From Algoriphagus chordae (GTDB lineage: Bacteria > Bacteroidota > Bacteroidia > Cytophagales > Cyclobacteriaceae), in the NCBI RefSeq assembly GCF_003254055.1, contig NZ_QKZT01000006.1:86472-150471 (forward strand): a stretch of 64,000 bases of DNA, given 5' to 3'. Positions 8,198 to 15,729 of the stretch are shown in pieces. The notes below the pieces were generated by a model. It worked only from the letters and a program-made list of their open reading frames with translations. It had not been told where the DNA came from and did not search any database. A program made the position numbers and the translations under genes. Position 1 is the stretch's first letter, and each line of letters begins with the position of its first letter.

Positions 8198-8962
8198 TTA
8201 GGTTTGATCGAGTTGAAATTGAAAATCCCGGTCTACGTACTGCTCTTCTTCCCATTGATAAGTCCGTTGTTTGAGCCGAACTAAACCGGTTGTGTCTTGA
8301 ACCACTGCAGCGGCTGAAACCGTTCCATAATTTCCCGACATTCGTATTAATTGTGCTGAAAGAGAAGTTTCCATTGCTAATGGGATACCAGTTTTTGGGA
8401 GTTTTTCTGGTGGATAAGTCTCTTTGGATTTTAGGATATCTAGCAGATCGTTTGTGGAAAAATCAGAACTGCTCACTTTCTCAAGCTGTTGTTTTGCCAG
8501 TTCTACTTTTGGCCAGGGATCATCGAGTAAGCCATTGCTCAACCCGTAAATTCCCTGTTGGACTTCCTGTATATCAGGAGAATAATTGCTCAGATAAAAT
8601 AGCTTTTCACCGTCGCATACCAAGAGATTGAATCCATCATATTTATCCTGATTTTGTTGGATTTCTTTTAGATATTCTACTGGGGAAGCTTCGCTTTCTA
8701 ACCAGTTTTGGACAAGTTTACCTCTGCTTATTTGTGCTGATCTAGGATTTTCAAAATCCCGATAGTTAGTCAGTAAAGACCAGCGACCGTTTGGGTGAAA
8801 TCCCATCCATGTTCCACCACTTTTGAGATCTTTCCCTGCGTAAAATCCAGCATCCCATTGATGCATTTCTTGGGTAGGACGATTAAATAACTCATCTCGA
8901 TTGGTGGAGATGATTAAGGGGTAGGCTGGATTAGATTTCCAGGAAAAAGCAACTAGACACAT
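8198..8962 (-). CDS. NRDE family protein (TANGO2-like)
   Basis: 254 residues beginning MCLVAFSW, the invariant MC-x-x start of the NRDE/TANGO2 family, with STNRDELFNRPT at about residues 19-30 carrying the name-giving NRDE motif. The N-terminal Cys suggests an Ntn-hydrolase-like fold, and the length is usual for the family. Eukaryotic TANGO2 is linked to haem trafficking and lipid metabolism. The bacterial role is not established. It sits between ypdA and the Old Yellow Enzyme gene, separated from the latter by a terminator. Confidence 0.85.
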   Translation of the reverse strand: MCLVAFSWKSNPAYPLIISTNRDELFNRPTQEMHQWDAGFYAGKDLKSGGTWMGFHPNGRWSLLTNYRDFENPRSAQISRGKLVQNWLESEASPVEYLKEIQQNQDKYDGFNLLVCDGEKLFYLSNYSPDIQEVQQGIYGLSNGLLDDPWPKVELAKQQLEKVSSSDFSTNDLLDILKSKETYPPEKLPKTGIPLAMETSLSAQLIRMSGNYGTVSAAAVVQDTTGLVRLKQRTYQWEEEQYVDRDFQFQLDQT

Positions 8963-8977
8963 GGCTAAAAATAAAGA

Positions 8978-9000
8978 AAAGGCCGGAAATTCCGGCCTTT
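8978..9000 (-). terminator. Rho-independent terminator after the Old Yellow Enzyme gene
   Basis: AAAGGCCGGAA and TTCCGGCCTTT form a near-perfect GC-rich stem with a tiny loop. On the minus strand it is followed by TTTCTTTATTTTT. It begins 8 bp after the stop of the minus-strand OYE gene and just before the NRDE start. The symmetric stem could act in both directions. Confidence 0.88.
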
Positions 9001-9007
9001 AGAGTGA

Positions 9008-10120
9008 TTATCCAACTTTTTCTTCCTCAAGTTTTGGGTAATCAATATACCCTTTTTTCCCTGGAGTGTAGAACGTGTCCTTGTCTGGACTTGCCAGCTC
9101 AGCATGTTGCTCAAAACGCTCCACAAGATCTGGATTGGAAATATATAATGTTCCGTAGGCAACAGCATCCGCGTCACCTTCTTCGATTACTTTATTCCCT
9201 TTTTCTTGGTCAAAACCTGCGTTGATCACTAAAGTGCCTTTGTATAATGGACGGAAATGTTTTGCAATATGACTCACGAGATAGGGTATCTCTGATACGT
9301 CAGTAAATGGCTCAGAAAGGTGTAAATAGGCTAAGTCGTAATCATTTAACTTCTTGACGATGTACTCAAAAGTTGGAATAGTCTCCTCGTCCGCCTCCAT
9401 ACCAAATACTCCATTGAGTGATGGGTTTAGCCTCAAACCGATTTTTTGCTCGGGCATTACTTCTTTGAGCGCATCGATGATTTCAAAAAGAATTTTGGCT
9501 CTATTTTCTATTGATCCACCATATTCATCCCTTCTTGTATTACTGGTAGCGTTGAAAAATTGATGAAGCAGGTAGCCGTTGGAACTGTGAATTTCTATTC
9601 CGTCAAAGCCAGCTTCCATTGCATTTTTACCAGCATTCTTAAAATCCTGGATTGTCTGCTTGATTTCTGCACGACTCATCTCTTTTGGAGTGACAGTTTC
9701 TTTGAAACCTTCAGGGGTAAAAGATTTTTCGTGCGGATTAATAGCTGATGGGGCCAAAGGTAAATCACCGTTATGAAAATCTGGGTGAGAGATCCTGCCT
9801 ACATGCCAAAGTTGAATGAAGATGTGTCCACCTTTCTTGTGTACGGCTCTGGTTACGCCTTTCCAACCTTCTACTTGTACGTCGGAAAAGATGCCTGGTG
9901 TGTTAATGTAACCTACTGCCTGCTTAGAAACTTGTGAGCCTTCGGTAATGATAAGTCCTGAAGAAGCACGCTGTGCGTAATATTTTTCATGGATTTCAGA
10001 AGGCTTATTTGAAGGATTGTCAGCACGACTTCTCGTCATGGGAGCCATCCAAACTCTATTTTTCAGTTCTAATCCAGCGGCTAAGGTTATCGGCTTTAGT
10101 AATGCTTGTTCGGTATTCAT
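9008..10120 (-). CDS. Alkene reductase, Old Yellow Enzyme family (NADH:flavin oxidoreductase)
   Basis: A 370-residue FMN-dependent TIM barrel. Visible family features are the N-terminal LKNRVWMAPMTRSRAD, QLWHVGRISHPD, GFDGIEIHSSNGYLLHQFFN (the H-x-x-N substrate-binding pair region), TRRDEYGGSIENRAK and the C-terminal GDADAVAYGTLYISNPDLVE flavin-phosphate loop. It reduces activated C=C bonds or nitro esters with NAD(P)H. It is a single gene ended by a strong terminator. No promoter matching the consensus was found upstream. Confidence 0.9.
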   Translation of the reverse strand: MNTEQALLKPITLAAGLELKNRVWMAPMTRSRADNPSNKPSEIHEKYYAQRASSGLIITEGSQVSKQAVGYINTPGIFSDVQVEGWKGVTRAVHKKGGHIFIQLWHVGRISHPDFHNGDLPLAPSAINPHEKSFTPEGFKETVTPKEMSRAEIKQTIQDFKNAGKNAMEAGFDGIEIHSSNGYLLHQFFNATSNTRRDEYGGSIENRAKILFEIIDALKEVMPEQKIGLRLNPSLNGVFGMEADEETIPTFEYIVKKLNDYDLAYLHLSEPFTDVSEIPYLVSHIAKHFRPLYKGTLVINAGFDQEKGNKVIEEGDADAVAYGTLYISNPDLVERFEQHAELASPDKDTFYTPGKKGYIDYPKLEEEKVG

Positions 10121-10381
10121 GGTATAGTTGGTTTGTTATCAAAAATTCAATGTCTATACAACTAATGTCGAGGAGGGAAAGTTCAGGTGAACTTAGAGCT
10201 GGCTATTCGCTAGGGGTGTTTGTGGTACAGACTTCTTTATATGTATTCAAAACCCTTCCAAAGTTCATAATCGAACAATTTTATGCTAAAAAATACCATT
10301 TCTTGATGGATCTTAATTTTCACTACATATCATTTTTAATTATTGTAAGAATCTGTAAAGCAGTATTTTAACATATTTTAA
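10121..10381. other. Divergent intergenic region between OYE gene and BlaI operators
   Basis: About 260 bp between the minus-strand OYE start and the first operator of the blaI-like gene. It must hold the OYE promoter (leftward). I see AT-rich sequence but no match to TAnnTTTG at the right place, and no supported gene. Confidence 0.5.
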
Positions 10382-10451
10382 TACGATTATTTTCGTAGAT
10401 GTTTTGAACTTACGATTCTCATCGTATATCTTTGGTACGAAAGTTATCGTA
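10382..10451. promoter_or_regulatory. Three 16-bp BlaI-type operators, TACGA-N6-TCGTA
   Basis: Three dyads with identical half-sites lie at 10382-10397, 10411-10426 and 10436-10451, with starts 29 and 25 bp apart. BlaI/MecI repressors bind TACA/TGTA-type dyads of this size, and the regulator gene starts 10 bp after the third dyad. Operator 2 fills the spacer between the -33 and -7 elements. Operator 3 covers the expected start of transcription. This fits autorepression. Confidence 0.88.
10403..10434 (+). promoter_or_regulatory. Consensus Bacteroidota promoter of the blaI-M56 operon
   Basis: TTTG (10403-10406), a 20-bp spacer and TAtcTTTG (10427-10434) match both promoter elements perfectly. 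The -7 box is 26 bp upstream of the ATG and is interleaved with the operators described separately. Confidence 0.85.
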
Positions 10452-10460
10452 TAAACTCCC

Positions 10461-10835
10461 ATGAGTAAGCCAACCGAATCAGAATTAGAAATACTTTCCC
10501 TATTGTGGGAAATGAAGCAGGCAAGTGTTCGTCAGATCCATGAGCGTCTCGCAGAGACAAAAGATACTGGCTACACGACCACACTGAAGACGATGCAAAA
10601 TATGCATGCCAAGCAAATGGTCAGTAGAAATGAGACACAACGAACTCATATTTATAGTCCAGCTACTAATCAAAAGGATACGCAGAAGTCTTTGCTCAGG
10701 AATCTCGTTTCCACTGCATTTGGTGGTTCAGCGCAGAAATTGGTGCTCCAGGCTTTGGGAGAAGAAAATCCCTCCAAGGAGGAAGTTGAAGAAATTCGAG
10801 CATTTTTAGACCAACTAGAAAATAAGAAATCATGA
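10461..10835 (+). CDS. BlaI/MecI/CopY family transcriptional repressor
   Basis: A 124-residue winged-helix repressor. The start (KPTESELEILSLLWEMKQAS) and the recognition part (TGYTTTLKTMQNMHAKQMVS) are typical of the family. A C-terminal dimerisation helix follows, ending FLDQLENKKS. It overlaps the M56 protease gene by 4 bp (ATGA). In the known systems the membrane protease senses a signal and causes cleavage of the repressor, relieving repression. Here the presumed operators are three TACGA-N6-TCGTA dyads immediately upstream. No beta-lactamase gene lies nearby, so the regulon beyond its own operon is unknown. Confidence 0.93.
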   Translation: MSKPTESELEILSLLWEMKQASVRQIHERLAETKDTGYTTTLKTMQNMHAKQMVSRNETQRTHIYSPATNQKDTQKSLLRNLVSTAFGGSAQKLVLQALGEENPSKEEVEEIRAFLDQLENKKS

Positions 10836-12862
10836 ATCTTTTAAACGACTGGGTTCCCGAAAGTTTACTCTATGCCATGGGCTGGACGCTAGTGCATTCA
10901 CTTTGGCAACTGGTGATTATTAGCGCTGCACTTTGGCTGCTAATGAAAGTAGTTAGAAAAAGCAGTCCTGCTTTCAAATACAAACTAGGATTGGGCGCCC
11001 TCTCTCTGGCGCTGATTACGGCTTTCGGCACCTTTATATATGAAGTTTCCAATTTTGCTCCTACGCCTTTGCTCGAAAGACTCACTTTAGCATCTGCTAC
11101 ACCTCAGGTATTTCAAGCCTCCACATCTATTGGACTTGAGAGCCTTATTGCTATGATTATTTCTTGGATCGAACTTCAGTTGCCGCTACTGGTTAATGTC
11201 TGGTTTGTTGGCGCATTACTCTTTCTATTCCGATTATTTAATAGCCTGTCAGAAGTTAAGACGCTGCGAAAGTCTTCCTCAGAGCCAAATGATTTTGAGT
11301 TGGAGAAAAAGCTTTATCGTCTGATGGGTAAAATGAATATTTCCAAAAAGGTAGAGATCCGACTTACATCTTATGGGCTTTCACCTATCACTTTCGGCTA
11401 TTTCAAACCTATTATACTTATTCCCGCAGGGCTTATTTTCCAGCTTTCTCCAACTCAATTGGAAGCAATCATCGCTCATGAACTGGCGCATGTCAAGCGA
11501 AATGATTACCTCGAAAATATATTTCAGTCTTCACTGGAGGTACTTTTCTTCTACCACCCATGCTATTGGTGGATGAACCAGACGGTCAAAGAATTGAGAG
11601 AAAATGCGGCAGATGATCTGGCTGTAAAGGCCGGAATTGCCCCACAGGAACTGGCTTATAGCTTGGCTGAAGTATTGAACTTTGCGAAGCAAAACCCTCC
11701 TGAACTAGCTCTGGCAGCTGCGAAGAAAAGAAACCCTACGCTGCAGAGAATCAAAAGAATACTGGGCCATCCAGCTCAGACTTATCCACAAAACCCTATT
11801 ATTTCTATCCCCATGCTACTAACACTCTTATTAAGTGCCGGCCTTATGGCAACTGCACAGCAGGACGTATCTGCTCCCGTCGAGAAAGGAAAACCTATTG
11901 CAACATTACCTGTCAATGCCGAAGCGAATGCAGTGGCGCAGCTTGTTCAATCACCAAAGACCGTGGTCGCCGTTGACCCAATCGTCGATCAGGTAGTGAG
12001 CACAGTAAATGTGGTTGAGGAAAATTCTGTTTGGGTTAATTCCAATAATGAAGTAATTGAAATTGAGGCTGCGAAACCTGCAGTATTTCATGTAAAAGGA
12101 GATACAATCATTACAAAAGGGGACACGGTTATTGTAAAAAACAGCAAGAAAAGTTCTTATGTATATAAGCATAATGGAAAAACAGTAGTTCTTGAGGATA
12201 TGCCAGAATTGGAGCTTGCTCCTATGCCGCCTTTTCCTGCTGAAGCGATGGCTCCAGCAATGGACTTCGCAATGGCTCCGACGCCTGTCATGGAATTCGA
12301 GATGGCTCCAGTACCAAGTTTTGATATGGATTCTATGCCGGTGATGGCTTTTGAATTTGCTGGAAGCCCGATGGTTTTCGATTTTGAAGGAGGTACTGTT
12401 TTTGAATTTCAGTCTCAGGACACTATAGGAATGACCAAGGCTGAAAAGGAGAAATGGACCATTGAGATGAAGACCAGGGCCAATGAAATGGCAATGAAAG
12501 CTGAAGAATGGGCCGCTGAATGGGAAAAGAATAACGCTGGCTTTGAGGAGAAAATGAAAGCTTGGCAAAAGGAAATGGAGCCAAAGATGAAGGAGTTTGA
12601 GAAGAAGATGGAAGCTTGGCAAAAATCTCAGGAACCAAAAATGAAAGAATTTGAAGCCAAAATGCAGGCTTGGCAAGAATCCAATGAGCCAAGAATGAAG
12701 GAATATGAGGCGAAGATGAAAGCATGGGAAAAAGAGATGAAGCCTAAATTGGAAGAATACGAGCGTAAAATGGAGGTTTGGCAAAAAGAGAATGCTTCCA
12801 AAATAGAAGAGTACCAGAAAAAACTTGAAGAAGCATTTAAGAAGAAAGATGACAATAAATAG
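10832..12862 (+). CDS. M56 family membrane metalloprotease (BlaR1-like) with C-terminal 18-residue repeats
   Basis: 676 residues. The N-terminal half has hydrophobic spans near residues 10-35, 45-65, 90-135 and 325-345. The zinc motif HELAH is at 216-220, with ENAADDLA some 40 residues later supplying the third ligand. The extracytoplasmic C-terminal part has no penicillin-binding sensor domain. It instead has a Met/Ala/Pro/Phe/Glu-rich low-complexity stretch (about 459-533) and five tandem 18-residue repeats (572-661) with consensus ExKMxAWQKxxEPKMKEF, then a short Lys-rich end. It is coupled to the BlaI-type repressor, so it is probably the signal-sensing protease. The signal is unknown. 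Confidence 0.88.
   Translation: MNLLNDWVPESLLYAMGWTLVHSLWQLVIISAALWLLMKVVRKSSPAFKYKLGLGALSLALITAFGTFIYEVSNFAPTPLLERLTLASATPQVFQASTSIGLESLIAMIISWIELQLPLLVNVWFVGALLFLFRLFNSLSEVKTLRKSSSEPNDFELEKKLYRLMGKMNISKKVEIRLTSYGLSPITFGYFKPIILIPAGLIFQLSPTQLEAIIAHELAHVKRNDYLENIFQSSLEVLFFYHPCYWWMNQTVKELRENAADDLAVKAGIAPQELAYSLAEVLNFAKQNPPELALAAAKKRNPTLQRIKRILGHPAQTYPQNPIISIPMLLTLLLSAGLMATAQQDVSAPVEKGKPIATLPVNAEANAVAQLVQSPKTVVAVDPIVDQVVSTVNVVEENSVWVNSNNEVIEIEAAKPAVFHVKGDTIITKGDTVIVKNSKKSSYVYKHNGKTVVLEDMPELELAPMPPFPAEAMAPAMDFAMAPTPVMEFEMAPVPSFDMDSMPVMAFEFAGSPMVFDFEGGTVFEFQSQDTIGMTKAEKEKWTIEMKTRANEMAMKAEEWAAEWEKNNAGFEEKMKAWQKEMEPKMKEFEKKMEAWQKSQEPKMKEFEAKMQAWQESNEPRMKEYEAKMKAWEKEMKPKLEEYERKMEVWQKENASKIEEYQKKLEEAFKKKDDNK
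12545..12814 (+). repeat. Five in-frame 54-bp tandem repeats inside the M56 protease gene
   Basis: The coding sequence for residues 572-661 consists of five units of exactly 54 bp. Each encodes an 18-residue amphipathic helix segment with fixed Met, Trp, Pro-Lys-Met/Leu/Ile and Phe/Tyr positions. The units are diverged at DNA level, so the array is old rather than a recent slippage product. Confidence 0.88.
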
Positions 12863-12900
12863 TCTCTTTCTCGAAAAGGTAATTGTGTGTTGATACTTCA

Positions 12901-12932
12901 AAAAAGACCTGTCCGTTGGGCAGGTCTTTTTT
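12901..12932 (+). terminator. Rho-independent terminator after the M56 gene
   Basis: GACCTGTCC-GTT-GGGCAGGTC (12906-12926) forms a 9-bp stem with one G-T pair and a 3-nt loop. It is followed by six T (12927-12932) and preceded by A5, so it may work in both directions. Confidence 0.92.
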
Positions 12933-13025
12933 GGTTTCTGTTGAAGACGAGTATGTTATTCAAATTTGCTAAGAAGGTAATTTTTTTTCTAAAAGTCCTT
13001 AATATAGCAGGCTCGAAAAAAACCC

Positions 13026-14252
13026 ATGAATTCCAAGCCTAAACGTGCCTTACTTTTTATTTTCATCACCATTCTGGTAGATGTGATTGGCCTAGGGATA
13101 ATCATACCTGTGGTGCCGAGTTTGATCGAAGAGCTTACCGGAGAAGGGCTCAGTGTAGCTTCACGTTATGGTGGATGGCTGATATTTTCTTTTGCTGCTA
13201 TGCAGTTTCTGTTTTCACCCATTATGGGAGGCCTATCAGATCGATTCGGGAGAAGGCCTGTATTACTCTTCTCGCTTTTCGGTTTGGGGATAGATTACAT
13301 CTTTCATGCCTTTGCACCTACCCTGTTTTGGTTGTTTGTCGGCAGATTAATTGCCGGGATGTTTGGGGCAAGTTTCACCACTGCGACGGCCTATATCGCT
13401 GATATCAGTACGCCTGAGAAGAGGTCTCAAAACTTCGGGTTGATCGGAGCTGCTTTTGGCTTGGGCTTTATCATAGGACCTGTGATCGGAGGTTTGGCTG
13501 GAGCTGAATATGGGCCAAGAGCTCCTTTTTTGGTAGCTGCGGCATTATCACTTTTAAATGTGATTTATGGAATTTTCTTCCTTCCTGAATCGCTGGAGAA
13601 GGAAAAGCGAAGATCTTTTGAATGGAAAAGAGCTAATCCAATAGGTTCGCTGATGAGGTTGAGAAAGTATCCGGTGATTTCAGGTTTAGTAGTTTCGATG
13701 GTTTTGATTTACCTGGCTGGACATGCCGTTCAGAGTAATTGGTCCTATTTCACCATGTTCAAATTCGATTGGGACGAAGCGATGGTAGGTTATTCCTTAG
13801 GCGTTGTTGGTTTGTTGGTAGCGATAGTTCAAGGAGGCTTGATTCGGGTGGTAATTCCAAAATTCGGTCAGGCAAATTCTGTTTATATAGGTATCGCACT
13901 CCAGGCTATTGGCTTGTTTTGCTTCGGTATTGCCTCGATGAGTTGGATGCTTTTTGTTTTCCTAATTCCCTATTGTTTGGGTGGGATCTCAGCGCCAGCC
14001 TTGCAAGGAATAATTTCCAGCCAAGTTTCAGACAGCGAGCAAGGCGAACTTCAAGGAGCATTGACCAGCTTGGTAAGTTTGACGGCGATTATAGGTCCCG
14101 TGATGATGAACAGTCTATTTTCTTATTTCACATCTGAAGAAGCTCCGATATACTTGCCGGGAGCTTCCTTTTACCTAGCATCTGTCTTGATGGTATTCGC
14201 CTTGATTTTTGCCTATCGTGTTCTCTCTACAAGGCTGGTCAAAACTCTGTAA
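13026..14252 (+). CDS. TCR/Tet-like MFS drug antiporter
   Basis: 408 residues, the usual length for 12-span TetA-like major facilitator proteins. Motif A ([16 protein letters not shown]) lies in the loop between spans 2 and 3 near residues 68-83. The first span carries the [15 protein letters not shown] signature of the tetracycline-resistance branch. Loop 4-5 and the [16 protein letters not shown] motif C (about residues 141-156) mark a proton antiporter. The substrate is not predictable: chromosomal Bacteroidota members are often not tetracycline pumps. No TetR regulator is adjacent. The gene stands alone between the M56 terminator and csbD. Confidence 0.87.
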   Translation: MNSKPKRALLFIFITILVDVIGLGIIIPVVPSLIEELTGEGLSVASRYGGWLIFSFAAMQFLFSPIMGGLSDRFGRRPVLLFSLFGLGIDYIFHAFAPTLFWLFVGRLIAGMFGASFTTATAYIADISTPEKRSQNFGLIGAAFGLGFIIGPVIGGLAGAEYGPRAPFLVAAALSLLNVIYGIFFLPESLEKEKRRSFEWKRANPIGSLMRLRKYPVISGLVVSMVLIYLAGHAVQSNWSYFTMFKFDWDEAMVGYSLGVVGLLVAIVQGGLIRVVIPKFGQANSVYIGIALQAIGLFCFGIASMSWMLFVFLIPYCLGGISAPALQGIISSQVSDSEQGELQGALTSLVSLTAIIGPVMMNSLFSYFTSEEAPIYLPGASFYLASVLMVFALIFAYRVLSTRLVKTL

Positions 14253-14546
14253 AAACTTGTGCTTAGCTGCCTCATTAAATGGTGAACTTGTTTTAAAAAG
14301 CGATGAAGGAAATCGCTGAATGAATTAAGCACAAATCATTTTTGAAGTCAAGAACTTCTTATCCTCAAATCTTGAATATGATTCCCCAACTTGCTTAGTT
14401 AAAAGGATAGTTTTTTATTTTATTTTTTCAAAAAATGGTCTTTAAAGCAATTGGAGGCTGTTTTATAGGCTTGCCTTAGCTTGGCATCAATTATGGATAT
14501 TTCAGTATACAATTAAAGAAAACTATAACCACTAAACTCAATAATC

Positions 14547-14738
14547 ATGAGCGCATTTGAAGATAAAGTAAAAGGAAACTGGAATCAGATCAAAGGTAAG
14601 TTGAAGCAAGAATACGGTGACTTGACCGATGATGATTTGATGTATGAAGAAGGAAAATCTGATGAGTTGCTAGGTAAAATCCAGAAGAAAACTGGCAAGA
14701 CTAAAGATGAAGTTAAGTCTTTTATTAACAATCTGTAA
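14547..14738 (+). CDS. CsbD family stress-response protein
   Basis: A 63-residue, highly charged small protein. [20 protein letters not shown] is the typical CsbD/YjbJ start, and the rest is a helical Lys/Asp/Glu-rich sequence ending EVKSFINNL. Homologues are abundant soluble proteins induced by general stress. The molecular role is unknown. It is monocistronic with a strong terminator 28 bp after the stop, and a 294-bp upstream region contains no other gene. Confidence 0.92.
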   Translation: MSAFEDKVKGNWNQIKGKLKQEYGDLTDDDLMYEEGKSDELLGKIQKKTGKTKDEVKSFINNL

Positions 14739-14766
14739 GTCAATATATCTAGGCACAATCACCAAG

Positions 14767-14794
14767 CGTTCTCAATTTGAGAACGTTTTTTTTT
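14767..14794 (+). terminator. Rho-independent terminator of csbD
   Basis: CGTTCTC (14767-14773) pairs with GAGAACG (14779-14785) around AATTT, followed by nine T residues. Confidence 0.93.
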
Positions 14795-15194
14795 ATTGTC
14801 AAAAATCCAGAGTTACGATTCTTTAGGATTTAGATCTCAGGATATTTTTCTATTTCTCCAATTGATGCAGTTCTAATTTCTATCGAGACGAACTTTTTTC
14901 AATAAAAATTCAACAGTTACATTTTTGATTTGAAAAACCTGTGGGATTTTTCCCCACTCGAGCATGCAAAAAGAGTTTATTCATGGGAAATCAACCCACT
15001 TTTCTTCGGGAGGATGGTAATCTATCGCCATCATATTCTTTTTTGACTCTCATAAACCTGCAATACGCTCTGTTTTGCCCCATTTTGGGGAATCTCTAAC
15101 CTCTTTCTAATCAATACTATACCTCTAAAAAAAACCTTGATTTTTTTAATTAATAATTGGGATGGAATAAAGATTTGCCTACTTTTAAGTCAAA
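14795..15194. other. Long leader/intergenic region upstream of the dcw cluster
   Basis: Roughly 400 bp without a supported gene. It contains a small hairpin (GTGGG at 14941-14945 with CCCAC at 14953-14957) and A/T tracts. No terminator or RNA gene is recognised. The regulatory part begins at 15195. Confidence 0.55.
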
Positions 15195-15229
15195 GTGGGA
15201 ATTTGTGGGGGGAAGTGGTAGAAAGTGAG
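15195..15229 (+). promoter_or_regulatory. MraZ operator: four GTGGG-type boxes at 10-bp spacing
   Basis: GTGGG at 15195, GTGGG at 15205, GTGGT at 15215 and GTGAG at 15225 are spaced exactly one helical turn apart, in the same orientation as the downstream mraZ gene. MraZ of other bacteria binds TGGGN direct repeats separated by 5 nt. The boxes lie just upstream of the -7 element and across the -33 position, fitting repression by steric exclusion. Confidence 0.88.
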
Positions 15230-15240
15230 AGTCATTTTAT

Positions 15241-15248
15241 TACTTTTG
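15241..15248 (+). promoter_or_regulatory. Probable -7 promoter element of the dcw operon
   Basis: TActTTTG matches TAnnTTTG exactly, 41 bp before the mraZ ATG. No good TTTG lies 19-21 bp upstream, where the MraZ boxes sit instead, so the promoter may be intrinsically weak at -33. Confidence 0.65.
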
Positions 15249-15289
15249 TCTTTACCTCATACGCATCATTCTAAAGGGTTCAAGAAATT

Positions 15290-15724
15290 ATGTTCAACAG
15301 TCAATACGATTGCAAGCTAGACACCAAGGGGCGTCTGGTATTGCCAGCCAAAATCAAGGCTGCGATACCAGAGGCTAACGGCGCTACGCTTATGCTTCGA
15401 ATGGCTGAAGATAGGTGTTTGGCTCTTTATCCCATGGTGGAATACAAGAAACTTGAGAATCAAATTAAGTCTCTTTCCATTCATAACCCAGAGCAAAGAA
15501 TGTTGCAGCGTTCCTTTTTCAATTCTGTCGTCGATGTGGAGTTGGACAGTGCAGGTCGTTTGTTGATTCCAAAAGCTTACCAAGCCTATGCGGGTCTTGA
15601 AAAAGATGTAATCGTGATAGGGAACGGAGGTCGAATCGAGTTCTGGAATCAAGAAAATTATAGCAAGAATATCATAGTTGATCCTGCGGACATATCTAGT
15701 CTAATGGAAAAGCATCTCTCTTAA
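15290..15724 (+). CDS. mraZ: Transcriptional regulator MraZ
   Basis: 144 residues made of two SpoVT-AbrB swapped-hairpin domains. The first is NSQYDCKLDTKGRLVLPAKI near residues 3-22 and the second VVDVELDSAGRLLIPKAYQA near 79-98. MraZ forms a ring-shaped oligomer that binds direct repeats in its own promoter and represses the dcw cluster. Such repeats are visible 61-95 bp upstream of this ATG. It is the first gene of the cluster, 5 bp from rsmH. Confidence 0.95.
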   Translation: MFNSQYDCKLDTKGRLVLPAKIKAAIPEANGATLMLRMAEDRCLALYPMVEYKKLENQIKSLSIHNPEQRMLQRSFFNSVVDVELDSAGRLLIPKAYQAYAGLEKDVIVIGNGGRIEFWNQENYSKNIIVDPADISSLMEKHLS

Positions 15725-15729
15725 ATCTC

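Noticed and set aside
9973..10371. A 132-codon plus-strand frame running from inside the OYE gene toward the blaI promoter
   Set aside because: Mostly antisense to a clear OYE gene, no domain, no promoter.
11951..12901. A 316-codon minus-strand open frame opposite the M56 protease gene
   Set aside because: It exists because the sense strand is rich in AAA/GAA/ATG codons and repeats. Its translation is Phe/Leu/His-rich low complexity without a domain, and the sense gene has clear motifs.
13026..14252. Acquired tetracycline resistance determinant
   Set aside because: The pump belongs to the TCR/Tet branch, but it has no TetR partner or mobile-element flanks and resembles its neighbours in base composition by eye.
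14941..14957. GTGGG/CCCAC hairpin as an extra MraZ site or terminator
   Set aside because: A single box in each orientation without 10-bp repetition and without a T-run; most likely chance.
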